Positions 1 to 12,073 of a DNA stretch of 64,000 nt are shown piece after piece (position 1 is the first letter of the stretch; the number at the start of each line of letters is the position of its first letter). The stretch is from Zeugodacus cucurbitae (taxonomy: Eukaryota; Arthropoda; Insecta; Diptera; Tephritidae). The notes under the pieces are model-generated. The model saw only the letters and a program-made list of their open reading frames with translations, was not told where the DNA came from and searched no databases. Location: assembly GCF_028554725.1 (NCBI RefSeq), contig NC_071668.1, positions 59,924,232 to 59,988,231 on the forward strand, given 5' to 3'. A program made the position numbers and the translations under genes.

Positions 1-110
1 CTGCCTTGCTTCAAAGAGAGGTAGAAGGAGCGACGAATATGAACACTGTAGACACGATAGCGAAAACAGTTACTAGTCCACCACAAAAACGATTAAAGTC
101 TAATTTATAA
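1..110 (+). CDS. 3' end of an unidentified coding sequence (partial)
   Basis: From base 3 one frame stays open for 35 codons to a TAA at 108-110. It reads as ordinary protein (begins ALLQREVEGATNMNTVDT, ends KRLKSNL) and is richer in G+C than the A/T-rich DNA after the stop, which suggests a true C-terminal end. The 5' part lies outside the window. No AATAAA is seen in the next 100 bases. I do not recognise the family; it could be a host gene or a transposon gene. A chance open frame of this length is possible. Confidence 0.35.
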   Translation, partial: ALLQREVEGATNMNTVDTIAKTVTSPPQKRLKSNL

Positions 111-750
111 TTATACTATCTAAGGCAACACTGTTACATCAACTTTCATGCATACCTATATCCACTATCTATATACATATATAAGAAAGTTGATTATTTT
201 TTAAGGTTAAGCGTAATTTGAAGCCATACTAAATATGATTGAGGGATCATTTTGGCTATATGACTGTCCTCAAACGTTATTGTGTAATAAGAAAGTGGAT
301 CTTCTCAAAGTTTCCTTCATGTATTATTTTCATTACTACGTTCTTAGATTATTCAAAAGTACCCTTTAGAAGCTCAGGTCAGCTCACAGTGAGAGGAAAT
401 CTGTCTGTTGACTGTCACTTTTTGTTGCTTACGTCGACTTTTGCCACACGCTATGACTTGGTTATCTTCTAGTAATTGTTATAATTATCTGGTTGCGCGT
501 TGGAGTCCTTTAAGAGTGACTGGCATTTTTTCATACTTGTTGTAATTGTTTGGTTGGTTTTGTCACTGAATGGTGTCTGGTATCGTTCGTCAGGCAAAAA
601 ATCACAACTCGACTTTTTTTTACTGGAAAAAAAGCTTTTCACTGGCAAGCTGTTTCAGTACTGTTGCTGTATGTGGTTGTTGTTTCTTCGGTGCGCAGCC
701 ACAGTAGCTAACAAAAGAGCAAAGTTTTCACTAAATGGTCTATCTCAGGT
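111..750. other. AT-rich DNA, nothing recognised
   Basis: Low-complexity A/T-rich sequence with short open frames of random-looking composition. No splice-flanked coding segment, RNA gene or repeat end is seen. Confidence 0.5.
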
Positions 751-850
751 TTCTTCTTCTTCTTGAAACCCTCTCCACCTGGTCCTTCCATCGGAGTGGA
801 GGTCTCCCTCTTCCTCGGCTTCCACCAGCGGGTACTGCATGACCTAGAAC
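751..850 (-). repeat. LINE 3' fragment with internal deletions
   Basis: About 75 bases are nearly identical to part of the LINE fragment at 59865-60388 (the segment encoding the GRGRPPLRW-type C-terminal tail). Here the (CTT)n tail is joined directly to internal sequence, skipping about 130 bases, and a second gap of about 45 bases follows GGTACTGCAT. It is a doubly deleted, non-coding copy read on the minus strand. Confidence 0.65.
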
Positions 851-957
851 GTTGAGCTATAGCATAGATAACTTGAGAAAATAGAGCAATGAATAAAACC
901 ATGATAAATACGAAAAACTCTTCAGAAAAAAGAGAGAGGGTCATTTGATTTCAGCTT

Positions 958-1500
958 TGACCAAAAACATGAAGTACTATTAGTTCGATGGAATGACGGT
1001 TCTGTGGTGAATGTGGCTACTCACAACGCAAAAATCGAACCATTGGTTACAGCAAAACGTTACGAAAAATATGGGAGGCGTCGATCTGCATGATAATGGA
1101 ATTGCCAATTATAGGATTCGAGTAAGAGGGAAAAAGTGGTGGTGGCCACTGTTAATCAATTTGATAGATAGTGTTTTAGTAAAATCGTGAAAGATTTACA
1201 ATCTGGCAAATGAGCGATCTATGTATGACTCAATTAGAATTTAAATCTTACGTTGCTGTTAGTTTGATGAAAAACGAAGAAGCCCAACTTGCAGATAATT
1301 CTCACTTTTTGGGTAATTCAAATATAAATTTAGGAAGACCATCCAAAAACGCATTACCTTCCAATACTCGCTTCGATAATATTGGTCGTGTCATAGAGGA
1401 GCACTAAAATAAACGTCGAAGAAGATGAAGACAGTGTAGAAGTTCAACAATTTATATGTGTAAACAATGTCAAATACATCTTCATGCTGATTGTTTTAAA
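958..1500 (+). pseudogene. piggyBac-type transposase, C-terminal relic
   Basis: Translating across at least three frame changes gives the C-terminal part of a piggyBac transposase. It begins with a segment ending RWNDGSVVNVATHNAKIEP, then MGGVDLHDNGIANYRIR, then GKKWWWPLLINLID, then an EFKSYVAVSLM-like helix, then SNTRFDNIGR, and finally a cysteine-rich tail with CRSS, CKQC and HADCFKIFH. This order (MGGVD block, KKWWW block, Cys-rich PHD-like tail) is diagnostic for piggyBac family transposases, which cut and paste at TTAA. The N-terminal half with the first catalytic aspartates is not found upstream. In-frame stops and shifts make it inactive. A possible 3' element end lies at 1725-1751. 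Confidence 0.8.
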
Positions 1501-1553
1501 ATATTTCACTCACGCTAATCGCTATAGTATTATCGTAAGTGAAATATTTTAAA
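1495..1553. repeat. 20-bp-arm hairpin after the piggyBac reading frame
   Basis: Arms at 1495-1514 and 1534-1553 are inverted copies with one mismatch and a 19-base loop. The structure starts directly after the codons for the Cys-rich transposase tail. It could be a subterminal element of the transposon or a small inserted palindrome. Confidence 0.6.
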
Positions 1554-1597
1554 TGTACTTTTATGACTTACTGGTATAATATAAGTTCAGTAATCTC

Positions 1598-1619
1598 AAT
1601 GTTGCGTAGGCGCAACATT
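1598..1619. repeat. perfect 9-bp hairpin with tetraloop
   Basis: AATGTTGCG and CGCAACATT flank a TAGG loop. It lies between the transposase relic and the presumed element end, so it may be part of the piggyBac 3' region. Confidence 0.55.
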
Positions 1620-1724
1620 TCACGGAATGAAAAATAATTAATCAACATTTTTGTTTAATGATTTTCTCTTATTTTATGCATTTTTAAATGTAATAAACAA
1701 TAAAACCATAAAATATGCATTTAT

Positions 1725-1751
1725 TTTTACCCTTGGGAGTTAATGGGTTAA
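1725..1751 (+). mobile_element. probable 3' end of the piggyBac-like element (…GGG|TTAA)
   Basis: The segment ends with GGGTTAA at 1745-1751; read inward from the other side it begins CCCATTAACTCCCAAGGG. piggyBac elements commonly begin with CCC next to a TTAA target. The matching 5' end was not found, so the boundary is tentative. Confidence 0.4.
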
Positions 1752-2879
1752 TTAAGTGTGTAATTTCCACTAAATACTTAATCAGAGTTCTCATACAATG
1801 GCCTGGTGCGTATGAAATTTTAAGAGTATTATATTTGCAGATTTTTTCTTTTTCGTTATTGTAACTACAACTTATATATTTTATTTTGTCAAAATTAGCT
1901 TTAAATGTATACCTATGAATATAGTACAAAATTCTGTAAAGCATAGTTATATAAATTTAAATATGGAAGGAATGTGAAAATTTTTTTGCTAAATACGGTT
2001 TTATATTAAATGTTCTTATGTTACCTTAAATAAATATACATAAATACATATATATTTGAATGTAAAGTTTGAAAAAATATATATAAAAAGCATTAGATAT
2101 ATGTGTATAGCCATATGACGTTGTTATTAAAATTCCGCCCATAGTGCTATGCACCGTAGGAGCTCTAAAAAATAAATTTATTTACGCAAATATTTTCCAT
2201 GCGTGTTCATAGTCAACCAAAAAATTATAATCAAAAGCACCACGCTGCCATGCATGTAGCTGGCGGGCGGTCACTAATATCTAGAATGCTTCCAAATAGT
2301 CATACCTGTGAACAAACACGCGTTCGCCGTAATGAAAACATAGCTCATAAAAAATCACCTCATCACTTCACTTATACACAAACAAATGAAAACAAATTGT
2401 AAACGTACTTTTTTGTGACTAGTACCAATTTTCGGCAATTTTACTTTTGATGATGCTGTGAAAGTTAAGTAAAAATATGTGTAAATATTAAGTGGAAATG
2501 TACGTTAAAAAGAATGCGCAAAATTAGCCCTAAGTAAATGAACATGTTAGCGCAGCATTTCTGTCGTGTTTTGTGTTTAAAGTAATTGTTCGATATTTGA
2601 TGAGAAAAACTGTGAAAAACAGCCAGCAGCAAATATTTAGTGAAACACTGAGCATGTCTTGTCGGCAAATTTCTCTGCATTTAGCCAGAATAATCGTTGA
2701 GTACCAAAAAATTACAAAAAGCATGTGATTGAAGCAGAGGATCGAACAAACAATCAATGAATGACATGTCAATTACAAAAACAGGACATAAGAGAGATTT
2801 TATAGAGTTTTGGAGCCTTTACCGAAAAGCTAGCTAGCTAGCTAAAGCCAGCTTTAAAAATAAAATTTGGAACGTATAT
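1752..2879. other. AT-rich DNA, no gene recognised
   Basis: Mostly A/T-rich with short random-looking frames. It includes an AGCT tetranucleotide run near 2830. Confidence 0.45.
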
Positions 2880-3583
2880 TTACTATCGGTTTCAAAAAGT
2901 GGGCGTAGCCACATCATCAAATAAGTATTTGTACATACATATCTCAAAACTACTAAATCTATATAAAGCATATGTAGTTAACAGATTTCCCTTTAGTTCC
3001 CCATCATATATCATGAAAATTGGAGAATTTCATTTGATTCAAATACGGTACACAAAGATCTCTCCTATGAATAGTTTTTACCGAACATATCGGTTAATTT
3101 CTCAGATAATTTATTGTTATTCATAGGGAATCTATTTCTTCTACTCGTAATAGTGTGTCCCTGTACCAAAAATCGAGTCATAACTTCGCTAGCTCCCTAC
3201 CTCATACGGTGGGTTTTATATCGTTTATATAGGTTAATATGTGAGAAATCTTAGAGAAATTAAGTGAGGGTCTGATATTTGATAGAGTTAAAATGAGTTC
3301 CAGGAATTACCACAGAACTCAGACCAATATATAATGATTATTTGGCTTTTTGTGGGAGTGGCAATTCAACTTTTCAATGCGCCAAGGAACATATGTGCCA
3401 TGTTTCAACTCGTCTCGTCATCATGATCCGTTTGTTATATATGTACATTAATTTTTATAACTCAATATTTAACTCGTTCAGTTTTATGTGTTACAAACAA
3501 TCGTTAGATGAACAAAACTACGTACGAGTTTATGCTCTGCGTAAAATGCGTATATGCTCTGTGGAACATGTTGCGAGAGTATA
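2880..3583 (+). mobile_element. diverged DINE-1-like (Helentron-associated) repeat copy
   Basis: The right half aligns by eye with the full copies elsewhere: a GTGGGAGTGGCAATTC-like block, a CGCCAAGGAACATATGTGCC block, a GTGTTACAAACAATCGTTA block, and the terminal TTGCGAGAGTATA at 3571-3583. The characteristic start and the GGAC tetranucleotide tract are missing or decayed. The left limit is approximate. Confidence 0.5.
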
Positions 3584-5639
3584 AGAATTAAGATAATAAT
3601 CATAACGTAAACCAAATTAATTATGGTTCACGTATTACATTTTTTACACGTTTTAATTTACAAAAAAATCTGCCTTACAACCACAACCAACTTACCTCCC
3701 ATGTGTATATGTACACTTTTTCTCTTAGTTGTTATCTTCTTCTTTACTGTTTTTACGGATATTTCATATCTCTCAAATGTTAAATTGTATTTTAAGTTTT
3801 CTCACGCTGCGCTAGTGTCGTGACTTCAACGCCGTTAACATAGGCAGACAACAAAACCAATACCAACAAAAGACGCCTGCGGTGCCGGAAAGATGACAAA
3901 TGAACGTTTGACAGGCGGTGTGAACTTTGAAGTTATACAAGCTAACACAACGCTGCAACCAGAGTGTTTATTGTGAGCACACAAATATACATATGTATTA
4001 TATATGCATGCATACACTTGTCTGTTCACAGTAGTATGAGTACACAACTAGGCGCTTTAGCAAACATGTGCACCGGTGCATGTAGACAGAGCACACATTT
4101 GAGACAAGTTTATATGTATGGCGGTTTGATTAACTTCGCCTTTAAGCTGCTAATTATATTTTAAATAAAATAAAAAATAATGAAAATGAAGGATTCTGCT
4201 AGATTATGCCAAAGAGAGAAAATTTGACCTTGTGCATTTATGGATTTACACTTTTTTGCCTTGTTCGATCCTTTAAATGAACAAATTTATTCACCAATAA
4301 ATATTTTAGCTGAATTTAATGTAGTTATAGTCAATGTCTTCTTAAGCAACTCTTCCCAGTTTTTCAAAACCTGTCACAAATATGGTTAATCATTTTAAAT
4401 GGGATCTTATAACACTTTTCCCTGTTTCACGAAGCCGTATTGAATTTTTGAGAAATATTTTGCGGGTATTTTCTTACAAGGTTATATGTTTTCTGCCACT
4501 GCCAACTTCATATAATTTAATGCGTGCGCAGTTTTATATTTTATTGTTTTTGTAGAAGCATATGCTGTCACCTATTAGTTATTCTATGCTGAGCTGACGC
4601 CTGGCTATAGTTGGTTTTGCTGTTGATGTTGTGTTCGCATGTCAACTAGTGCTTAATCAAAAAAAAAAAAAAAAAAAACGAGAAAAAGTTGAAAATTCCA
4701 CAACTGCGGTACGTACATAAACAAAATTGGAAATGCAAAAATAACTCTGTGTGTTGGCTTGTAATTTTTCGCTCACTTGTTATGCGGCGTGTGAAAATTT
4801 GTAAAAGCACAAAATAACAAAATAGAAACTGCGCTCTTCTAGCTGTTGGCACTGCCAGCGGCTTTACGGGAGTGGGCGAAGGTTGTCGTTATTGTATTTT
4901 CAGCGACGCGCGAAACTCACTTCAGTCGCACTTCAGGGTTTGTGGTTACGGTGCAGCAACTTTGTCGCACAACTGTAATGAAACATATACATACATATAT
5001 ACGTACGTATATTTATGCTTATTGTGCACACATTTCTGTCGAGTTTGTGTCTTAATGAGCACAAAATTATTTCACACTCGGTGGTAATTAATTTCCCAAC
5101 ATCGAGGTGATTTACTCAGCTTAACAGTTTTGCCATTTGTCGACAGGCGCTTGACATAACTGTATGTGAATATGCTGCCACTGTTGCGTATGTACGAGTA
5201 TGGCATCGTTATATCATATATTGCATTTGCACTGGAAAAATTCTGACATCTCACAATAACAGCTTCATTATCCAGAACTGACAAGCTCGTCGAGCTTATC
5301 AATCAACAGGCTCCCTTGTTGCTGCCGGCTGACATTCATAGTGAAAAGTTGTTTAATTTTATTGCTAAACTATATGCTTCTTATTCTACTTTAATTTAAT
5401 TTTAAGTTTACTTCACATCTTCTTTCACACTCTATTTGTTTTGTTATAAAGTTTTTGTTCTGTTTTTGAGTCCTGTCAGTTGTTTACCAAATTGTCTCTT
5501 AAATCACCAGGGTTTCATTAGCACTACTCCAACTCCCAAAAGTTATTTCCACGCGTCGCTGCAATTTTTAAATTTCACAAATTCAATAACGTTTCTTGTC
5601 GTTCCTTGCTTCCTGTTTTCACTCTGCCCCACTGAAATA
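3584..5639. other. gene-free stretch with simple repeats
   Basis: Holds a run of about 20 adenines near 4660 and TA/TACG-rich tracts near 4990. Frames of 60-70 codons here have low-complexity composition and no convincing splice or start context. Confidence 0.45.
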
Positions 5640-5740
5640 GCCTTTCACACTGCGGCTGTTAACTTCTTGAGCTGTCATAAAATTCGTCATGCGAAGTTAT
5701 GCAACGGCGCTGTAGGAAGACAAAACTCTCATGATTTATC
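5640..5740 (+). repeat. duplicated block S (partner near 51085)
   Basis: About 80 bases around TAACTTCTTGAGCTGTCATA resemble 51085-51165 in the same orientation, sharing AAATTCGTCA and TATGCAACG-like words. In one frame both encode a similar short stretch (KIRHAKLCN versus RIRQVKLCN), but neither lies in a convincing gene. Function unknown. Confidence 0.45.
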
Positions 5741-6029
5741 ACTGCATCCATAACAACAGTAACAAGAACAAGGACAGCTGCAACAGGTACAATAGAAGAG
5801 GTTATATTCTGCGTAAGGTGGTTGGGGAGCAACGCTTGGTGACGTGTCTCTTTTAATAAAAATTAAGTTTGAGAAAATGACATTAGTACAGGAACATTAA
5901 TTTAAACGTTAAATTTTTAGCAAAGTTAGAAAACCTGATATACGTGTAATATGTTCTCTCGAAACTAGAAACCGCAGCGCTATTGGCGGAAAATTGGGGC
6001 AGTCGACATTTCCAAAACTACCTGGAGGC

Positions 6030-6305
6030 GCGAACCGAATGGGTCTGGAGATGAATGAGGACAAGACGAAATATCTCCTGCCATCAAGCAAACAGTCGGC
6101 GTCTTGGCTCCCACGTCACTGTTGACAGTCATAACTTTGAAGTTGTAGGTAATTTCTTCTACTTGGGAACCAGCATCAACAACACGAAATCCAACGCAGA
6201 ATCACTCTTGCCAACAGGTGCTACTATGGACTGAGTAGGCAATTGAAAAGTAAAGTCCTCTCTCGACGAACCAAAATCAAACTTTACAAGTCGCTTATCA
6301 TTTTT
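6030..6305 (+). pseudogene. LINE reverse transcriptase, thumb-region relic
   Basis: Frame-shifted translation gives GLEMNEDKTKYLLPSSKQ, then a region matching VTVDSHNFEVVGNFFYLGT, then NRCYYGLSRQLKSKVLSRR and KIKLYKSLI. This is the part of non-LTR reverse transcriptases after the catalytic YxDD block, where many insect LINE copies read NEDKTK...YLG...R+TLANRCYYGL. The next residues of the same family (KLYKSLIIPVLLYGAEAW) appear on the minus strand at 59865-60388. The piece is 5'- and 3'-truncated, has at least one frameshift, and is inactive. Confidence 0.75.
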
Positions 6306-7071
6306 TTATTCAACATATAAGAATATGAAGTAAAAAACCGATCACCTAGCAGAAAAATCTTTGCCATTTAAGCCCCCAATCTATCTTTAGGAATTTTTTT
6401 TTCCTAATTTGTAACACTGAATAATTAAATGTAATGATTAGCATGTAAATGGCATGAAATTTATTTACTTATTTCAATGGTAAATGCGTCAGAAGGTGCT
6501 AAAGAATTGAATAAAAAAATACAACGCAGCTAAAGGTCATGTTGTTTGGAGCAAAGTGTTTGATAAAAATTATTTGAAATATTTTGCATTTACAGGTGTA
6601 ATGTGCCGGAAACAATTTAATGTTAATTTTGTATAACATTCTTTCTCCCTCAATCTTACTGCCAGTTAACTTGAGATTTAAAATAACTTTCGATCAAAAT
6701 GCCACTCAATTTTGTATTTACTTGATTTGTATTAGCAACATTTATGTAATATAACTGACAGCTTTTGAACAGCTGCCATTTACACCTGCCTCAAAACTTA
6801 TATTATTGCATGCTTAACTACAACAAGCATACTTTAGGGGGTTAAACAAGGGCACTCCATTTTTATGAAGTGGAACCAAAATTTATAAATAATGAAATAA
6901 ATTACAGTGAAATTTAATCAATCATTCGACAATCTATGTTTATCGTGCCATCCGTATCCATACTCTTAAAACCCTGCTATGTTTATTATAATTTTCTTAC
7001 TTTAATTCATTACTGATGGCAAATTTCTATTCACTCTTGAAGACAGTACACTACAGTGTCTATTATTATAG
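6306..7071. other. AT-rich DNA, nothing recognised
   Basis: No repeat end or coding-like segment is seen between the LINE relic and the candidate exon. Confidence 0.45.
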
Positions 7072-7243
7072 TGCGTCGCATTCACTATCAGCAACCGTGA
7101 GTAGCCTTAGCACCAGACTGGATTCGTCGGCTTTCTCACTAAACTCTGATGGCGCGTGCTGCACTGCAGAGGATATGGACAAATTAAAAATAGCAAATGG
7201 CGCAAAGGATTGCCTAGACATATCCCATTGCAGCATATCCTGT
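7072..7243 (+). CDS. candidate internal coding exon of an unknown host gene
   Basis: A 172-base segment lies between an acceptor-like TATTATTATAG (ending 7071) and a strong donor TGT|GTGAGT (exon end 7243). One frame is open throughout for 57 codons, beginning ASHSLSATVSSLSTRLDSSA, then FSLNSDGACCTAEDMDKLK, and ending CLDISHCSISC. The Ser-rich, mixed-charge composition and raised G+C fit a real exon, perhaps from a cytoplasmic tail or linker. It would enter with two bases of a codon from the previous exon and end in phase 0. No neighbouring exon could be joined with confidence, and I do not recognise the protein. Confidence 0.4.
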
Positions 7244-7786
7244 GTGAGTTTGCTCTTTACAATTTTGTACACCATAAATATGGAACTATGTTGCTTTGTT
7301 TACATTTCACAGTCATTAGCAGCAAAACATGGCATTGCGCCGCATGAAAGCTGCTTTGGTGTCCGCACCATTTGGTATGTTTTTCGCGCTAAGCATTTGG
7401 TCAAAGCTACTATTAGATCCTTTAACGTAGTTCCGTTTAGCACTTACGTACTTTGAAGCTAGTGACTTCATGGGAGCGTAATTTTCATTTTGTTGTTCTC
7501 TTACTTGTTGACGGTTGCGCATTACATTTTTATCTCAATGGCTATGTTAGTTTTGTTACCTTTTAACAAGCTTTGCCTGCATCTACTTTGTTTGAACTAT
7601 GTATTTACGCGGCTTTCATTGCTGATACAACAAGACTTTGTAGATATGCAATATCGCCTTACATAGCAGAGTCGGACATAATGTTAAAGTTTCGTCGAAA
7701 TTTTTTTTAAATAATAAAATTTTCATTGAATGTTACAAAAGAATTTCAAGAATGGATTTCACTGAAATACCCGCTTAATTTGTGGA

Positions 7787-8000
7787 AAAACAAGTAAGGA
7801 AGTAATATTTTGCTCCGACATTATTTAACCATTGCATAGAAAGTACCAGATAGAACTTCAAATTATATTATATGAGAAGTAGTCGTGGTTGTGAACCGAT
7901 TTCGCCCGTTTTCAAACTGAAGTGTAAGGATATCTCTAAAATCACTTTTTTTTATTGAAATCCATTAAATAATTCCTGAGATATAATATTTGGCCTAAAT
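7787..8000 (+). mobile_element. internally deleted DINE-1-like fragment
   Basis: Starts with the family's AACAAGTAAGGAAG, then jumps to its middle block (AGAAGTAGTCGTGGTTGTGA, ending AATTCCTGAGATATA). The TATACTCTCGCAA block, the tetranucleotide tract and the 3' end are missing. Confidence 0.6.
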
Positions 8001-10925
8001 GTTGGTGGTGCTTGGCGCGTATGAGTAACATTTTCTATGAAATTTTTAATGTTTTAACTGTTGGTTGATTTTTTCTATTTTCCTTGTATTTCATTAGAAC
8101 AATAAATAAGTATTTCCCTATTTTCGATTCGAAGAAAGTCGCAACATATCAATAAATATTTTTGGAGGAAATTACAAAAACACCAAAAAAAATGATAATA
8201 TTGTAGAATACATTTGTCAACTATTAGCATCCAGCATAAGGTGTTGATGTGGATTCTCACATAATATTTAGCTCGACATTTTAGATTTTATTGATAGAAT
8301 TGTCTCACCATAACGGTGTAAATTGGGAATGCGGTAGTCGACTTGCCAGCAGGTGGTGAAATGGCAAGAATTTTAATACATATAAAAAGAGTCTTGTTAC
8401 AAACTTCTTCAATATTTGAAAATGTACTGTTTTGTTTACTTAGGAATTTCTCCTGATATAAAATTTTATTTATATGTTCATGTGTACTTACCTCTTTGGT
8501 CATTCATCTGCTTCGATAAAATAAAACTTTAGGTTTCACCGCAGCTACGACTTCCGACTAGTTGGCGACACGCTGATAACAACAACGCGTTGTGTAAAAC
8601 TGGCTCACGTGGGCAAAGGTCAAAGTGCAAGGTCTGCATAAGCATAAGCATTGCAGTGCACAGCGTCGCAACATGTCAAAATATTGTTCAGTCAAAAACT
8701 TAGAACTTGAAAACTTAGTTTAAAGCGAGCATGTCTTAAGCTATATTTAAAGTTTTTATTACATATTTGTATATAAGTTTTGTTAGTGTTGAAGTAGATA
8801 TACATATTTGCGATTGGGAAGAAAAAATGTTACAAATTAAATTATTGCTTTAATATTGCTATATTTTTGTAGCAAGACGACACGGATAATAAATGACTTA
8901 TAAAGATATATGTAGGTATATTTAACTCATGAAATTTGCGAACTCCAAGAATAAAGTTAAATATTTTGTCTGCGCAATTCACTCGTATATTCTTGTAAAA
9001 ATTCTGAAGACTGTATGGAATGTACTTTTTATCTGCCTAGCAGTAAATCTACCAACTTATGCACCAGTATTAGGATACCTCTATTGAGGTATAGAGTTAC
9101 TGTTTGTATTTGCTTTCTGCCAATCTAAGTCTTTTATAAAGCAAGATATTTCTGCAGAATACTTTATGTTACTATACGCCGCGGTTAATGTTACTTTAAT
9201 CATATTTAAATTGTAAGTGTTGTAGCTTATTTTGAATAAAAATTTAGTATTTTTCACATTTTGATGCTGTGATAAATTTTGAAATTACAAACAAAATATT
9301 TTTTTTTTTTTACATCATGCGAGTTTTGCCCTGATTTCTGTTGTATTATCTGTGCTATTGCACTTTATTGCCATCCATGTAACTCTTTCCAAAACAATAT
9401 TGATGCTTCGACTGCAATTTTTAAGCACATTCAATGCATTGTTTTTTTTTTTTTGCAATACGGTTAATTTTATCCAGCACTTTTTAATAGCCTTTATTCG
9501 CTTCATGGAGTACTTTCCTAGTGTAGTCTCTTTCTCTTTCATGTGATGATGATCGTCATTCAGCAGTTTGGCACCACTGGAGTGGTGTACAGAAAGTGTT
9601 TTGCCCTCCTACCGGGATGTAGGAATGGAAAAGTCTAGAAAGAATAAGGTGCATCTTTTGTAGCCGGCAGATCAAACGTATATTCGTGAGTCAAGACGTT
9701 GTAAAGAAGATAGACAAATTGAACTTAACTGACAAATTCAAAGAATTTAGAAGCTCCTCAATCATGGTAAAAGTATAATAAGTTCAAAGAAGCCAACTAT
9801 TACCTATTATAAAAACACCTTGCAATTTCTTGAGCATCCCCAAAGACTGTAACAACCAAGGCTCCTTTGGAAAGAATATTACAGTTATTTTGAACGTCAT
9901 CTGTAAGTAGCAAACAGAAAAATAATGGTAGTTGGAATCATTACTAAGTTATATCGCAGTCAGAAAACATCAAGAACACTGCTATACTGTGAACAGTAGC
10001 ATACACATTCATGTTGAATTTTCCCACAATTTTCAAACGATTTTCAACGTACCCAAATATTGCATATGCCAATGCGCCTTAATGTATGCAAGCCATATGC
10101 ACTCCGTTTCAATGCACATATTTGCATTGCTCCTCAAATGTTGGCAGCACTTAATGCTGCACTATCGTATCGTCCGCAAAGTGCGAGAATTGTTTGCTTT
10201 GAAAGCTTTATCGCCTCTGGGCGTGCAATGATTTGCTTGCATATATATGTGTATGTTCATATATTAGAGCAATTCGTACAATATATGGTGGAGCGCATGG
10301 CGTATGTGGAAAGTAAAGCATGAAATCAAATATATTGCCTACCAGATTGCAACAACAATATCAATTGCGTAAAGAAAACAACAACAGTCATACAAAAAGC
10401 AGCAGTAAAAAGAAGAAACAAGCTGTAACTGCATTTGCACTGTGCATTTACTTTGTTTAGTGTAGTGGCACATTTGTTGTGCTTCCTTGTGTTGTGCTTA
10501 AAACGACACCCCAAGCGTGTTATATATTTTTGTTTGCAATCGAAATGGCGCAATGCAACACTCACCACCAGTGTTGTGCCTCCTTTATTTGTGGCTATAT
10601 TTGTGCATTTGATACTGACAGCTGGAAGTGGCAGTAAGTCAAATGTATCCATTCAAACGTTTCAATGCCGTGATATACCAACACAGTGACATACACTGAC
10701 TAATTTTAAGCTTAAACCTTGAACCAAAATTTTGATTTCCAGCATAATAAAAACACCATACTATTCTCACCAAATAGTCATATATACAATTTCACTTATA
10801 AATAGTATACTCTCCCATTCACACTTAACTATCTCATTCACAAAATGCGAAGGTCAGTTACACTTAGTGCGTAACCACTTGTTGCGCATTGACATAACAT
10901 AGGATCATGAATGAATACATTAAAA
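8001..10925. other. gene-free stretch, no element recognised
   Basis: A/T-rich with T-runs near 9300 and 9440. Segments at about 9560-9900 and 10060-10690 are less A/T-rich and hold open frames of 80-108 codons on both strands, but the translations are unfamiliar, overlap each other and lack splice support. Confidence 0.4.
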
Positions 10926-12073
10926 AACAAGTAAGGAAGGGCTAAGTTCGGGTGTAACCGAACATTTTATACTCTCGCAATTTATTTATTTAACTTTATT
11001 TATTTATTGTATAAAGTCCATTGAAAGTTGGAAACCATAATATTAGGTTAGAAGCACCGAGGTCCTCGTGTTCGATATATGGGGCCTTAAAAACCTATGG
11101 TCCGATTTCGGCGATTTTTAGAATGGGGCTGCCACACAATTAACATAGTATTTGTGCAAAGTTCTGCATCGATTTCACTAGTGCTTACTTCATATAATGT
11201 AAAGTAAACGATTCAGATTGTCTTCAAAGTTCCGGTATATAGGAAGTAGGCGTGGTTGTGAAGCGATTTGGCCTATTTTCATTGGGATGTAAGGAAACTA
11301 TTACAAACCAAGTTTCATTGAAATCGGTCGAGTAGTTCCTGAGATATGGTTTTGGACCCATAAGTGGGTGACGCCACGCCCATTTTCCATTTTGTAAAAA
11401 AATCTGAGTGCAGCTTCCATCTGCCATTTCTTATGTGAAATTTAGTGTTTCTGGCGTTTTTAGTTACTGAGTTAACTCACTTTTAGTAATTTTCAACCTA
11501 AACTTTGTATGGGAGGTGGGCGTGGTTATGATCCGATTTCTTTCATTTTTGGACTGTATTAGGAAGTGGCTAAAAAGAACGACTGCAGAAAGTTTGGATT
11601 ATATAGCTCTATTGGTTTGCGAGATAAAAAAACTTAGTAGGGGGCGGGGCCACGCCCACTTCCCAAAAAAAAATTACATTCAAATATGCCCCTTCATAGT
11701 GCGATCCTTCATTCCAAATTTTATTTCCATAGCTTTATTTATGGCTTAGTTATGGCACTTTATGTGTTTTCGGTTTTCGCCATTTTGTGGGCGTGGCAGT
11801 GGTCCGATTTCGAAAGCAACCTTCCTATGGTGCCAAGAAATAAGTGTGCCAAGTTTCATTAAGTTATCTTAATTTTTACTCAAGTTACAGCTTGCACAGA
11901 CGGACGGACGGACGGACAGACAGACATTCGGATTTGAACTCCACTCTTCACCCTGATCACTTTGGTATATATAACCCTATATCTAACTCGTTTAGTTTTG
12001 GGTGTTACAAACAACCGTTATGTGAACAAAACTATAATACTCTCTTTAGCAACATTTGTTGCGAGAGTATAAT
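10926..12073 (+). mobile_element. full-length DINE-1-like element (Helentron-associated non-autonomous repeat)
   Basis: Non-coding element, about 1.15 kb. It starts AACAAGTAAGGAAGGGCTAA, followed by a short hairpin (GTTCGG...CCGAAC) and TTATACTCTCGCAA. The 3' end carries the exact inverse, TTGCGAGAGTATAA, as half of a hairpin with ATACTCTC. Near the 3' side is a GGAC/AGAC tetranucleotide tract (about 11898-11925), then a GGGTGTTACAAAC block. Subterminal inverted repeats, a proto-microsatellite and a 3' hairpin are the known layout of Drosophila DINE-1/mini-me elements, which are non-autonomous Helentrons; membership is inferred from layout, not sequence search. Repeated GTGGGCGTGGC-type words fill the middle. 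No protein is encoded. Confidence 0.75.

Noticed and set aside
5436..5753. 105-codon plus frame overlapping block S
   Set aside because: Cys/Phe/Leu-rich in a T-rich strand. The only conserved part is the short block shared with 51 kb, which is better treated as a repeat.
10326..10689. Overlapping 108- and 84-codon frames on opposite strands
   Set aside because: Both are open over the same DNA, neither has recognisable motifs, and composition follows base bias.
11890..11930. GGAC/AGAC tandem tract as an independent microsatellite
   Set aside because: The same tract recurs at the same place in several copies of the DINE-like family, so it is part of that element.
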